DNA from: Aved-18 sp964606665
Lineage (GTDB): Bacteria; Cyanobacteriota; Vampirovibrionia; Obscuribacterales; Obscuribacteraceae
NCBI GenBank assembly: GCA_964606665.1
Contig: CAZSHS010000017.1
Coordinates: 6,344-70,343, forward strand
Length of the DNA: 64,000 nt
Direction of reading: 5' to 3'
This document shows positions 26,730-35,931 of this stretch, piece after piece. The translations under genes were made by a program, and so were the position numbers. Under the pieces are notes generated by a model. It searched no databases. It was not told the DNA's origin and worked only from the letters and a program-made list of their open reading frames with translations. How positions within the stretch are numbered: position 1 is the first letter of the stretch; each line of letters starts with the position of its first letter.

Positions 26730-28187
26730 TTAGAATTGAAAATAGATGAAGGGTTGGGTTCCATCAGGCAGGAAGATAATCATAATCACCATCAGCACTA
26801 AACAAAAAAGTCCAGTAACAGGAGCGGGCGTTTTTTTGAACACTCCCTTTTCATTCAAAACACTCAAAGGCAGATTCACTAACAATAAAATTAGAGTAAG
26901 GCAAAGTGAGACGCTTACAAGCACAGGTAAGTGATTAGCGAGTAAAAGTAATGAATGAGACTCAACTTCTGCTCTTGTGAATAGTGGACTTAAACAAATC
27001 ATTTTCGTTACGACACTAAATGCGGTGCGTACGTCTTGCACGCGGAAAAATACCCAGCCGATACAAACGACGTGGAAGGTGAGAAACAATGATAAAAGAG
27101 CGCCGATTTTTGACTGGAAGAATTTATTGAGCCAGAAAATACTTTCTTTGGCAAATTGAAATTCGCGATGAATAATAAGTGCCAGTCCGTGAAATACTCC
27201 CCAGACTACAAAGTTCCAAGAAGCTCCGTGCCAGAGACCGCCAAGAGTCATGGTGATGAGTAGATTGCGATTTGTCTGCCAGCGACTACCGCGCGAGCCA
27301 CCAAGGGGAATGAACAAATAGTCGCGGAGCCAGGAAGATAGTGATATGTGCCAACGATGCCAGAAATTAGCAATGTTTGAGGCTATATAAGGCATGTTGA
27401 AGTTAATCGGAATGCTGTAGCCAAACAAGCGCGCTGAACCGCGCGCGATGTCTGTGTAGCCTGAAAAGTCAAAATAAATTTGAAAGGCAAAAGCGTAAGC
27501 GAAAAGCCAGAGTTCAAGCGCTCCAAACGAGCCTGGAACGGTGTATCCCATCAAAACGAAATTGGCTAGCGGGTCGGCTAAAAGAATTTTCTTGGCAAAA
27601 CCAATCAAAATAAGCGGAATGCCTTCATCCAGATATTTCAGCCTGAACGGCTTTTCTTCTTTCATCTGAGATTCAAAGTCTGGATATCTTTTGATTGGTC
27701 CGGCAATCTGCGTGGGGAAGAAGGCGGCAAACAGCGCGAAAAGGACAAATGAACCTATCGGCATTTTGCCACGATAGATTTCAAAAAGATAATGGATAAA
27801 CTCAAAGGTGAAGAATGAGATAGCCAAAGGCAATGCAATGTTCAGTTGCCATCCGGGGCTTTGATGTGTGACCAGTTGCATGAAGGCATCGGCTGAGCCG
27901 ACAAAGAAATTAGCGTATTTAAATGTTCCAAGACATATGAGATTCAGGGCGATACCCACGCCAAAAATGAGTTTTTTGTGCGTTGTCGCGTTATGTAGAA
28001 CATTTCCCCAGACCCAATTGAACACGGTCATGCCAAAAATCAGAAAAACAAATATAGGCATCCAGCTCATATAGAAGAAATAGCTGGCTAAAAGAAGCAT
28101 GGGAAGGCGCGTTTGCTTGGGCATAAGCCAAAACAGCAAAACGATTGCCGGCAGGAAAAACAGGTACTGTAAGCTCGTGAAAAGCAT
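26730..28187 (-). CDS. MBOAT family O-acyltransferase (AlgI-like), copy 2
   Basis: This polytopic protein has 485 residues from the ATG at 28187. An upstream TTG at 28217 adds ten residues not present in copy 1. It shares WHRWHISLSSWLRDYLFIP and LGGLWHGASWNF, including the catalytic His, with copy 1 at 21410-22825; the two are near-identical over the central 300 residues. It forms a pair with the SGNH gene immediately downstream, whereas copy 1 has no SGNH gene next to it. The downstream ends differ, so the paralogues may serve different acceptors or partners. Its upstream neighbour is pseG, 70 bp away. Confidence 0.92.
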   Translation of the reverse strand: MLFTSLQYLFFLPAIVLLFWLMPKQTRLPMLLLASYFFYMSWMPIFVFLIFGMTVFNWVWGNVLHNATTHKKLIFGVGIALNLICLGTFKYANFFVGSADAFMQLVTHQSPGWQLNIALPLAISFFTFEFIHYLFEIYRGKMPIGSFVLFALFAAFFPTQIAGPIKRYPDFESQMKEEKPFRLKYLDEGIPLILIGFAKKILLADPLANFVLMGYTVPGSFGALELWLFAYAFAFQIYFDFSGYTDIARGSARLFGYSIPINFNMPYIASNIANFWHRWHISLSSWLRDYLFIPLGGSRGSRWQTNRNLLITMTLGGLWHGASWNFVVWGVFHGLALIIHREFQFAKESIFWLNKFFQSKIGALLSLFLTFHVVCIGWVFFRVQDVRTAFSVVTKMICLSPLFTRAEVESHSLLLLANHLPVLVSVSLCLTLILLLVNLPLSVLNEKGVFKKTPAPVTGLFCLVLMVIMIIFLPDGTQPFIYFQF

Positions 28188-28257
28188 GGTTGTCAGATTA
28201 TAAGCTGAGCTTTCCAAGAGTTTGCGAAGTATATTTAAGGTAAAAGATCTTACTTAC

Positions 28258-29313
28258 TTATTTAAGCTTTTCTAGTTCGTAAGCGATTCGCAAAGCCCCG
28301 TGTCCATCGCTTATTTGGGCTGCGGCCCGGCTGGTGCGCTCTAATAAAGCAAAATCGGTTAAATATGTACTTACTGCCTGTGCAATGATTTCTTTGCTCA
28401 AATGTTCAAAATAACCAATCGACATTGCAGCACCTTGTTCAACCAGGCTATTTGTGACGTCTTCCTGGTTTTTTGCCAAAATTATTTGTACGGTCGCAAC
28501 TCCAAGGCAGCAACGTTCCCACGAGCTCGACCCACCGCCACCCAAAACGAGGTCACATTCACTCATAAGTTTTGCCATTTGATTGTGAGCAATAAGAACC
28601 GTGGCCGGTTTTTTAAATTGTTTTGCCAGCACTTCAATTTGATTTTGATGCGGTGAGTTTTTTCCAATTACTACAGTCAAGTCGAAATTGAGATTTAGTG
28701 TAAGTAATGCCTCCATCGCAAAAGCAGTGACATTGAGCGGATCCGAAAGACCCATGCTTATTACCAGGTGATTTGTGTCATTTGGCGATCGCGATTGGCG
28801 TCGTTTTAAACTTGACTCTCGATGTAAGGCAAACTCTTCTCTTAGAGGAGCAAACTCAACACCTGTTCTTACAATAGACTTAGAATCAAGCAAAGCCTTG
28901 TATTCATCGGCTTGTCGATTATATGTGGGATCGACTAAAAAATCGGCGTCGTGACTGCGCGAAGGCATATCGTCAATCACAGCTATTTTGTGACTGAATT
29001 TGCGAACATTTGATTGATAGTCTTTTTGTAAACGATAGCTATCAATAAAAGCCAGGTTGGCATGCCAGTCTTCGGGCAAAATGTTACACATGGCTTGAAC
29101 ATTATCGAAATCGCTTTTTTTTATTTCTTTAGTAGAGAAGTTTGTTTTGGGCAAAGACTCTCTGCCACCAGGTATGAGGTCAACACTACCTTCTTGTGTG
29201 ACTAATATACAGTCGTGTCCTCGTTTGGCCAATTCGCGAGCTATTGCGAGTGTGCGGACAAGATGACCGCCGCCTTCTTCCTGCGATGCATCAGCTCTAA
29301 AAACTATTTTCAT
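28258..29313 (-). CDS. pseG: UDP-2,4-diacetamido-2,4,6-trideoxy-L-altropyranose hydrolase, PseG
   Basis: It removes UDP from the sugar before condensation by PseI. It has 351 residues with a GT-B-like fold. The N-terminus FRADASQEEGGGHLVR carries H17, the position of the catalytic His in C. jejuni PseG. The C-terminal nucleotide site is GGGGSSSWERCCLGV followed by LAKNQ. It starts inside the wbqC 3' end (17-nt overlap), so translation is coupled. A second, divergent copy lies at 41523-42581. Confidence 0.92.
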   Translation of the reverse strand: MKIVFRADASQEEGGGHLVRTLAIARELAKRGHDCILVTQEGSVDLIPGGRESLPKTNFSTKEIKKSDFDNVQAMCNILPEDWHANLAFIDSYRLQKDYQSNVRKFSHKIAVIDDMPSRSHDADFLVDPTYNRQADEYKALLDSKSIVRTGVEFAPLREEFALHRESSLKRRQSRSPNDTNHLVISMGLSDPLNVTAFAMEALLTLNLNFDLTVVIGKNSPHQNQIEVLAKQFKKPATVLIAHNQMAKLMSECDLVLGGGGSSSWERCCLGVATVQIILAKNQEDVTNSLVEQGAAMSIGYFEHLSKEIIAQAVSTYLTDFALLERTSRAAAQISDGHGALRIAYELEKLK

Positions 29314-30010
29314 GTTTTTTAGTGGTGCTCAAAATATTCAAGCCTTCAGACCCATGATTGAAGAGTAAGTCTATGACAGACATATAGGGTTCAAAAGGCT
29401 CAAAGCGTTGGGTGTATTGCGGATGAGCATAGTCGTGAAAAACAAGCTCGATTCCAGCTTTGTCAAAGTCTTCTTGTTTGAGATAGTCTCTGCCAAAGGG
29501 ACCAGAAATATAAGTGGTGCAATCGACTTGGCGACAAAGGTCGAGTATCAGAGCGTCTTTAGTGAAGTTTGAATCCATTTGTGAGCTGAACAGAACCGGT
29601 GTTTTTATAGTCAAAGCATCAAGCAAGTATTGCATTTGTTCTTTGCATAACAAAGAGAGCATGGTCCAATCTTTTGAGTAATGTTCTTCAAAAAAAGCTT
29701 TGTGCTCGGGATAAAATTTTGCTTTGGCGTAAGCGCCATGTATAGTTTGAAAATGATCTTTGCGCCAATCAGAGCTGTTTTCGATTTCTACTGTATTAAT
29801 GGGCAAGTCAAAGTTGCGGCCTTTGGTCTTAAGGGGAACTGTAAGCCATTTCCAGCCGTTGGCTGTGCGAATTTTATTTCGTGCAGTAAAACTGCGTTTT
29901 TCCAATTGGACATGATCTAACACAATATGCAAATCGCTCATGGCGATTCGCTCCATATAACCTAGCCACGGAAGATAGGCTGGTTGACTGATACTAACTA
30001 TTTTTCGCAT
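29297..30010 (-). CDS. WbqC family protein
   Basis: The protein has 237 residues. The family signature is SISQPAYLPWLGYMERI at the N-terminus, followed by DHVQLEKRSFTARNKIR and WLTVPLKTKGRN. WbqC-like proteins recur in O-antigen and other surface-glycan clusters. Their biochemical role is not settled; an acyl- or aminotransferase-like function has been suggested. It overlaps pseI by 13 nt and pseG by 17 nt, so it is embedded in the nonulosonic acid operon and probably acts on the same glycan. Confidence 0.9.
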   Translation of the reverse strand: MRKIVSISQPAYLPWLGYMERIAMSDLHIVLDHVQLEKRSFTARNKIRTANGWKWLTVPLKTKGRNFDLPINTVEIENSSDWRKDHFQTIHGAYAKAKFYPEHKAFFEEHYSKDWTMLSLLCKEQMQYLLDALTIKTPVLFSSQMDSNFTKDALILDLCRQVDCTTYISGPFGRDYLKQEDFDKAGIELVFHDYAHPQYTQRFEPFEPYMSVIDLLFNHGSEGLNILSTTKKHENSF

Positions 30011-31071
30011 ACATCTTCCAAGCGTAAAGGCTCGAAGCGCAGAATATCGCGGATTAAGGATTTACCCAGAATGAGCCCCAGGTCTGATGGCGAAACGCCG
30101 GTAGCTGGTCTTCTATAAACCACATCTTCTTCATTTAAAATATGACCGGCAGAAAGATCGCGAGCGCTAGCGCATGAAAGTCTGAACTGAGAGCGCCCAA
30201 TCATTTCGCACTCCGCTGGATTGAGATCGCCTGATCCCAAGAGTGTCTCCATTGTGCGCACGGCACTGACCAGGTCGCTCATTTCCGTTTCGTCGCATGA
30301 AAATCTATGATCTGGTCCAGGCAATTTCTTGTCGATGGTGAAATGTTTTTCTATCCAGCACGCACCAAGGGCGGTGGCGCCAACTGCAGCACTTGTGCCT
30401 TCGGAATGATCCGAAAGTCCAGTCAGACAGCCGAATTTCTGAGCTATAGTGGCAAGTTTTCTCAGATTTACATGTTCGGGTGGCGTTGGATAAGCCGAGG
30501 TGCAATGCAAAACGACTAGGTTTTTGTTTTCTGCCATTTTAATTGTTTCAACAGCATCTGCTATCTCTTTTTCGTCTGCCATGCCGGTTGCGATAACGAC
30601 AGCAAGACCGGTTTTTGCCATGTGTTTGAGCAAACTGGAATTAGTGAGAAAGTCTGATCCGTTTTTTAAGATGGGACTGCCTACGCGTGCTAGCAAATCA
30701 ACTCCTTTTTTAGAAGTTGGGGTGCTGTGGAAGACAATTCCCACTTCATCGCAGTAATCTTTCAATTCTTGTACATTTGCTTCACTCAGTTCGCACCGCT
30801 TAAACATGTCGTATTGCGACTCGCGCACAGTGCCATTAGTGTTTTCGTATTCCCATTCAAGGGTGGTATCGCTACTCAAAAAATCTTCGGTTATATAATT
30901 TTGGAATTTGACACTATCCACTTTGGCTCTAGCTGCAGCATCAATCATTTGCTTTGCCAAATTCATATCACCATTGTGATTAATCCCAATTTCGGCCACA
31001 ATGAAAACCGGTTGGCCATGACCAATTTGTTTGTTTCCGATTTTAATTTCAGAAGCAAAGAACGAAGTCAA
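29998..31071 (-). CDS. pseI: Pseudaminic acid synthase (NeuB family), PseI
   Basis: It condenses the PseG product with phosphoenolpyruvate to give the nine-carbon acid. It has 357 residues. The TIM barrel starts FIVAEIGINHNGD and includes LHCTSAYPTPPEHVN and GLSDHSEGTSAAVGA; the C-terminal SAF/antifreeze-like domain covers the last 60 residues (ARDLSAGHILNEEDVVYRRP). The start is set at TTG 31071 by GGAGG with 7-nt spacing; a TTG at 31077 lies 1 nt from that site and is unlikely. The substrate (pseudaminic rather than sialic or legionaminic) is taken from the neighbouring pseB, pseC, pseG and pseF. Confidence 0.92.
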   Translation of the reverse strand: MTSFFASEIKIGNKQIGHGQPVFIVAEIGINHNGDMNLAKQMIDAAARAKVDSVKFQNYITEDFLSSDTTLEWEYENTNGTVRESQYDMFKRCELSEANVQELKDYCDEVGIVFHSTPTSKKGVDLLARVGSPILKNGSDFLTNSSLLKHMAKTGLAVVIATGMADEKEIADAVETIKMAENKNLVVLHCTSAYPTPPEHVNLRKLATIAQKFGCLTGLSDHSEGTSAAVGATALGACWIEKHFTIDKKLPGPDHRFSCDETEMSDLVSAVRTMETLLGSGDLNPAECEMIGRSQFRLSCASARDLSAGHILNEEDVVYRRPATGVSPSDLGLILGKSLIRDILRFEPLRLEDVCEK

Positions 31072-31073
31072 TT

Positions 31074-32039
31074 TCAAACCTCCAGAATAAGGCGATATTG
31101 ATGTGCACAGAATTTAGCGCTGGCTCCAAGCCTCTGCCAGGTCTTTTGCACCGCAAAATTCGTGACATGAGTCCAGATTTCGACCTCTTTAAACTCATTT
31201 GCAATTAAGTAGTCGAGCGCAAAATTGACCATCGCTTTGTAAATGCCATGCCCACTATGTCGCGGACTGACCGCGTTTAGTGGAATATCTGCCAATTTGG
31301 TTTCCTGGTCCAATTTCAAAGTCAAAAAACCAACCAGTTGATTTTCCCGCTCGGCAATTATGACTAAATCTGCCATATTGCGACCACCAAGAGAGTTGTA
31401 AATCCACTGTTTATAAAGATCTTTGACTTTGTTCTGATCCAAGTGCGGATCTGAGTTGAAACGATTGATATTGTTTTTGCGTTCGCCAAAACATATTTCG
31501 GAAATCTCTTGAAGAGATGTAATATCCGCTTCAGTTGCTACTCTAACTTTAATAGAAGAGTTGGTTTGACCAACAATGCGCTCGTTCAATCTCAGTTCAT
31601 AAAGCAGAGTAGTATCCATCAACTCAAAGCCCGCTCTGGATAAAACTAACTGTCCAACAGTATCTTCTGGATGGGCTAACACCGATAAGTAGTTGTAATT
31701 TGCATCTTTTGCTTTGCTAATTAATTTCGCAAGTAGATTTTGTGCCCATTGCAAAGTGGCGTGCGAATGGGGGTCAGCATTGGGTGTTATGAAGGGAAAA
31801 ACTTTCCCCATTTTCATTTGAAAATGCTTTGTATCCCAGTCTAAATACTTAAGTCCGAAAAGCCAGCACCCATCGGTATTACGGTCCGCGACTAAAAAAT
31901 TATCATCGCAATTGGGTGTTTTGCAAAATTCGATGACATCTTGCTTCGAGCCGACATAAACACAGTGGTCGCTAGAGAGCCACTGAGTAGTAGATTCTTT
32001 GACGATTGAATCTGAGATTCCGCTAACATTTTTTGTCAT
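31074..32039 (-). CDS. GNAT acetyltransferase, probable PseH function
   Basis: The protein has 321 residues. The C-terminal half is a typical GNAT domain with the acetyl-CoA loop VSPRHSGHGIYKAMVNFALD. The N-terminal part contains LDWDTKHFQMKMGKV, the WDxxxF block of WecD-like sugar N-acetyltransferases, so two GNAT-like halves are joined. PseH, needed between PseC and PseG, is usually a single domain of about 170 residues. No other acetyltransferase is in the locus, so this gene most likely fills that step (inference). It is first in the leftward GNAT-pseI-wbqC-pseG run. Confidence 0.8.
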   Translation of the reverse strand: MTKNVSGISDSIVKESTTQWLSSDHCVYVGSKQDVIEFCKTPNCDDNFLVADRNTDGCWLFGLKYLDWDTKHFQMKMGKVFPFITPNADPHSHATLQWAQNLLAKLISKAKDANYNYLSVLAHPEDTVGQLVLSRAGFELMDTTLLYELRLNERIVGQTNSSIKVRVATEADITSLQEISEICFGERKNNINRFNSDPHLDQNKVKDLYKQWIYNSLGGRNMADLVIIAERENQLVGFLTLKLDQETKLADIPLNAVSPRHSGHGIYKAMVNFALDYLIANEFKEVEIWTHVTNFAVQKTWQRLGASAKFCAHQYRLILEV

Positions 32040-32114
32040 AAGTGCTTGATTTTAGCACCTCTCAATGCTGTCGATATGATATTCTGATTCACTTGAATAG
32101 GGTTTGTAACTAAC

Positions 32115-33890
32115 GTGGCTAAGTCTTTTTTACGCAAAATCATCGATAGTCTTTTGGGCGAGTCCAAGTCGCAAACGGGCGCTGTGTCTAAGTCTGAACA
32201 TGAGCCTGCTCTTGAAGCCGCAGTCAAAGATGAAGACTGGTTAAGTGATGGATACAGTTGGATTCCCGATTGGAAGAAGATAATCGGCGACGATTGGGCG
32301 GATTGGCAACGTGCAATAGACGCAGCTCAGGGAGGACCTAGAGTACTTATCGCCACCGCTGTTGGTGGCAACTCGGTACTTACTCCGCTGGAGACATTGT
32401 TTGCTGTTGGACTTACTTTGCGAGGGGCAGAAGTCCATTTTCTTTTGTGCGATAAAGTTCTTCCAGCCTGTCAAAATGCTTATGGGCAAGATCAAGCGGC
32501 TCAAGAATCTTTTCTTAAAAGTGGTCCTGGCGAAAACATGTGCAACTGGTGTTTCGATTGTGGTTCGCGGTGTATTGAACCATTAGGATTGAAAATACAT
32601 AGAATTTCTGACTATTTAAAACCGCAAGATTATTCCAATGCCGATAAACTAGCACAAGAAGCGATTCTAGACGAGATAGGTTCGTATAAGTACAAGAATA
32701 TCGAACTGGGCGAAAGCGTTATGTCCGGTACGTTGCGCTTTTTTGGTAGAGGCGATTTCGATGGTGAAATTTATTCAGAACCAGTGCTTAGAAAATTTTT
32801 GAAAGCTGGCATACTCTCTGCTGACGCACTGTTTGCCATGTATGAAAAAGAGCATTTTGATCACACTGTAGTGAATCAAGGTTTTTATATTCCACAAGGT
32901 GTGGAGGTGGAAGTGGCAACCAAAAAGAATTGTCACTTAGTTTGTTGGGACATGTCTTACCGCAAGCGCTGCATCACTATGACGCACAGCAATACTTATT
33001 ACCGAACTCTCGTTGATACATCTATTGATGAGTGGAACAAACAATCTTTTGATCAAAAATTAGAAGATGAAATTACCGAATATTTGGTCGGTCGATGGTC
33101 TGGTGCATACGACTGGATGAAATTCCATGAAAGTGGAGCCGACAGCATCCCGCAAGAACTGATGCGGGAAATCGGTATCAAGCCAGGCATTCCGGTGATA
33201 GGTCTTTTAACCAACGTAGTTTGGGACGCGCAAGTTTATTATCCAGGTAATGCTTTTCCCAATATGCTCGACTGGTTGATGCAGACAGTTAAATATTTTG
33301 CCTCGCGCAAAGACTTACAGTTACTCATTCGTGTTCATCCTGCTGAACTGAAATGTTGGCAAAAATCGAGACAATTTGCCGAAGACGAAATACGCAAAGT
33401 ATTTGGCGAGCTGCCCGACAACATTTTTATTATTCCTCCGCAAAGTACCATAAACACTTATAAAGCGATGATGGCGTGTGATTCGGTGTTGATCTATGCT
33501 ACTACCGCTGGTCTTGAGCTTGCGTGCATGGGAATTCCAAGCATAATCTCTGGCGAAGCCTGGATGCGCGGCAAAAATATAGGTGTTGACATAACCAGTC
33601 AAGAACACTATTTCCAGGAATTGGACAAACTACCAATGGGTTCGCGTATGAGTGGCGAGGCTGTTCGTAATGCCAAAAAATATGCTTATCACTTCTATCT
33701 TCGCAAAATGATCGACATCGGAATGTTAGAACCCATGCCCTACGACAATTGTCCGTATCGAATTCCAGAGTCGGGTCTTGAGCCCTTTAAGAAAGGGCGC
33801 GATCTGGGACTTGATATTATATGTGATGGCATACTAGACGACAAGGAATTCATTTTCCCTGCCGAGTTGAAAAATACTGTTACTTTATAA
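32115..33890 (+). CDS. Capsule-type glycosyltransferase-like protein with a Cys cluster
   Basis: The protein has 591 residues. The C-terminal half resembles GT-B capsule polysaccharide enzymes (LLIRVHPAELKCW, NIFIIPPQSTINTYKAMMACDSVLIYATTAGLELACMGIPSI), where the last block is the nucleotide-sugar site. The N-terminal half has a Rossmann-like start (RVLIATAVGGNSVLTPLETLFAVGL) and six Cys: C112, C119 and the tight CX2CX2CX3C cluster C143-C153. The cluster may bind zinc or an Fe-S centre. The start is GTG 32115. It is divergent from the GNAT gene (75 bp between) and convergent with the PIG-L gene (11-nt overlap). The sugar and acceptor are unknown. Confidence 0.72.
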   Translation: MAKSFLRKIIDSLLGESKSQTGAVSKSEHEPALEAAVKDEDWLSDGYSWIPDWKKIIGDDWADWQRAIDAAQGGPRVLIATAVGGNSVLTPLETLFAVGLTLRGAEVHFLLCDKVLPACQNAYGQDQAAQESFLKSGPGENMCNWCFDCGSRCIEPLGLKIHRISDYLKPQDYSNADKLAQEAILDEIGSYKYKNIELGESVMSGTLRFFGRGDFDGEIYSEPVLRKFLKAGILSADALFAMYEKEHFDHTVVNQGFYIPQGVEVEVATKKNCHLVCWDMSYRKRCITMTHSNTYYRTLVDTSIDEWNKQSFDQKLEDEITEYLVGRWSGAYDWMKFHESGADSIPQELMREIGIKPGIPVIGLLTNVVWDAQVYYPGNAFPNMLDWLMQTVKYFASRKDLQLLIRVHPAELKCWQKSRQFAEDEIRKVFGELPDNIFIIPPQSTINTYKAMMACDSVLIYATTAGLELACMGIPSIISGEAWMRGKNIGVDITSQEHYFQELDKLPMGSRMSGEAVRNAKKYAYHFYLRKMIDIGMLEPMPYDNCPYRIPESGLEPFKKGRDLGLDIICDGILDDKEFIFPAELKNTVTL

Positions 33891-34593
33891 CTTGTCTGAA
33901 TACTGAAAAAGACTCCGCTTTTTCCATACCAGAAACAGCGCCTCTAAGCTTTGCTAGAGCTTCTACCGCTTCGTAAGAACGCGGATGTGGAAAAGGTCGC
34001 ATTTCAGCGTCATAGCATTTGAGTGCTGCCATTTTTTTTTCGAAATGCATTGAAATATCCACGAATCTATTAGGCACAAAAGGAAACTGCTGCTGAGCGC
34101 TCGACCACTCAGTACTTGATAAAGTTTCAAAAGTGTAGATCGCTTCTATGTTAGAGCCTGGAAGCGGTCTTGTGGATGTGATAGTGGCACGATGCACCAT
34201 TTCATGGTCAACATTTAAATCGCCGCCATTATGCGTATAAACTATGTGCGGATTTATTTTATTGACGATAGGTTCAATCTTATGAACCAGCTCAAGCAAA
34301 GTTATTGAATCAAGCTGATTATCTGGAAAATCTAGAAAAATAGGAGCTTGAGTTCCCAGAGCTTTAGCTGCGGCATTTGCACACTTACGTAGTTCGTCTA
34401 TTTCAGATGAGACTTGCGCATCACCAGAATTGGTGCTGGTATAGCGCGATGCCGCTCCAGTGGCACAAATTACTACATGTACAATATCGCCTTGGTCTGC
34501 GTGTTTTGCCATGGTTCCACCAGCTCCCAGAATCTCATCGTCGGGGTGTGCTGCCACCATCAATATGCGTTTTGGATTTTTGTTGTCACTCAT
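33880..34593 (-). CDS. PIG-L/LmbE family N-deacetylase
   Basis: The protein has 237 residues. The metal motif AHPDDE is at 15-20 and the second ligand region is YTHNGGDLNVDHEMVHRA. Family members are zinc enzymes removing N-acetyl groups from GlcNAc-type sugars (PIG-L, MshB, BshB). Here it is last of a leftward run: exporter permease, ATPase, two methyltransferases, then this gene. It may deacetylate an amino sugar of the exported glycan. The 3' end overlaps the convergent 591-residue protein gene by 11 nt. Confidence 0.9.
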   Translation of the reverse strand: MSDNKNPKRILMVAAHPDDEILGAGGTMAKHADQGDIVHVVICATGAASRYTSTNSGDAQVSSEIDELRKCANAAAKALGTQAPIFLDFPDNQLDSITLLELVHKIEPIVNKINPHIVYTHNGGDLNVDHEMVHRATITSTRPLPGSNIEAIYTFETLSSTEWSSAQQQFPFVPNRFVDISMHFEKKMAALKCYDAEMRPFPHPRSYEAVEALAKLRGAVSGMEKAESFSVFRQVIK

Positions 34594-34596
34594 GCC

Positions 34597-35217
34597 TTAA
34601 TTCTCGCGGAATAAATGTACCGTGAAATCATGCGGCATATAGTCGTGGCGAATAATGCATCTCTTGGTTAGCGTGGAACAGTAATCGAGCACTGCGCTTG
34701 GATCTGCATAAAACTCGCCGTCGTCCTTTTTATCTGTCCAGGAACTTAAAGAATTAAATGAAATACCAACTTCGCACATCTCGAACATCTTTTTGATTTC
34801 GTTTTCCATGCGCGTTTGGTCGCATCCCAAAAAGAAAATTCCACTGGCTATAACCAGGTCATATTTCTTACTGCTTACTTCGCTTAGGGTGGAAACCTGC
34901 AGAGAGTCTTTGATTTCGGGATGACGCAGTTTTGCATTTTGGATCATTTGTTCGACTGCATCGATTCCAAAATATTCGATTTCTTGATTTTGCTCTTTGA
35001 GGTAAGTATATAAATGCGCCAGTCCGCAACCAACGTCTAATATGGTGCGAATTTTTCTCTTTTGTAAGAAGGGTTCAAGTAATACACTGAAGCGCAACTG
35101 TTGACCGTTTTCAGAGCCCCAATCGAGAGATTGATGGCTATTTCCATGTTTCTCTAAAAGAGGAACAAAATGGTCAGACAATATGTTGTCTAGTTTTTTT
35201 GTTTCTTGTCTGGTCAT
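34597..35217 (-). CDS. Class I SAM-dependent methyltransferase
   Basis: The protein has 206 residues. SAM-binding motif I is ILDVGCGLAHLYTYL with the acidic residue in FGIDAVE; motif post-II is DLVIASGIFF. The start is the ATG at 35217, whose ATGA overlaps the stop of the upstream methyltransferase gene. An upstream start at 35238 would overlap that gene further. The methyl acceptor is unknown; the setting suggests a sugar of the surface glycan. It lies 3 nt from the PIG-L gene. Confidence 0.85.
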   Translation of the reverse strand: MTRQETKKLDNILSDHFVPLLEKHGNSHQSLDWGSENGQQLRFSVLLEPFLQKRKIRTILDVGCGLAHLYTYLKEQNQEIEYFGIDAVEQMIQNAKLRHPEIKDSLQVSTLSEVSSKKYDLVIASGIFFLGCDQTRMENEIKKMFEMCEVGISFNSLSSWTDKKDDGEFYADPSAVLDYCSTLTKRCIIRHDYMPHDFTVHLFREN

Positions 35218-35909
35218 TTTCTTGCAATTATGCGCCATTCTGCATGCACACTAACCGATGCGGTGGTTACGTCGCTATCTTCCATGGAGTGAATACTTTC
35301 GACTTTGAAATTGGGTCCAAGCACATCTAGAGCTTGTCTTTTGGCGTAGAAACAGATTTGACCGACACCAGTCATGGTGCCAGCATTAATGTCTTTAGTT
35401 ACACCGTCTGCACCTGCTTCGCCTGCAGCAAAGCTAGAATGATTCTCGCTATAAGGATTGAAGAAAAATTTTCCATCTTTTTTTAAGACTCTATATATTT
35501 CTTTGATGGCTGTTTTGGCAGATTCAAATCCGCAGCAAGTGAGCGATCCTCTGTCTATAACCAGGTCAAAGAAATCAGATTCGAAAGGAAGCTTGGTGAA
35601 ATCACCCACTCTCAAATCGCCCTTTAGACCTTCTTTGGCAAAATAATTTTGAGCAAATTCGATGGCCGATTTACTTCCGTCGACACCGTAAACACAGAAG
35701 CCTTCGCGCGCGGCAAACCAGAGATTATTACCGGTTCCGCAGCCAACTTCGAGAATTTTGACCTGAGCGCGCTCGACATTTCTTGGAGCATTCCTGAATA
35801 TAAATGACACTACTGAGTCATAGGGATAGCGCACTGTGTGCCCGGTAGAATATTTTTCCTCCCAGACTGGATCGAGAGAAACTGTGCGCACTTTCGAGTC
35901 GGTAGTCAT
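35214..35909 (-). CDS. Class I SAM-dependent methyltransferase
   Basis: The protein has 231 residues. Motif I is ILEVGCGTGNNLWFA, followed by VYGVDGSKSAIEFA, FDLVIDRGSL and a long C-terminal half (FFNPYSENHSSFAAGEAGADG). It is similar in type to methyltransferases in O-antigen loci that modify sugars or cap chains. It is the third gene of the leftward exporter operon, 22 bp after the ABC ATPase, and ends in an ATGA overlap with the next methyltransferase. Confidence 0.85.
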   Translation of the reverse strand: MTTDSKVRTVSLDPVWEEKYSTGHTVRYPYDSVVSFIFRNAPRNVERAQVKILEVGCGTGNNLWFAAREGFCVYGVDGSKSAIEFAQNYFAKEGLKGDLRVGDFTKLPFESDFFDLVIDRGSLTCCGFESAKTAIKEIYRVLKKDGKFFFNPYSENHSSFAAGEAGADGVTKDINAGTMTGVGQICFYAKRQALDVLGPNFKVESIHSMEDSDVTTASVSVHAEWRIIARK

Positions 35910-35931
35910 TGAATGTCCTCTTTTCGGATTA

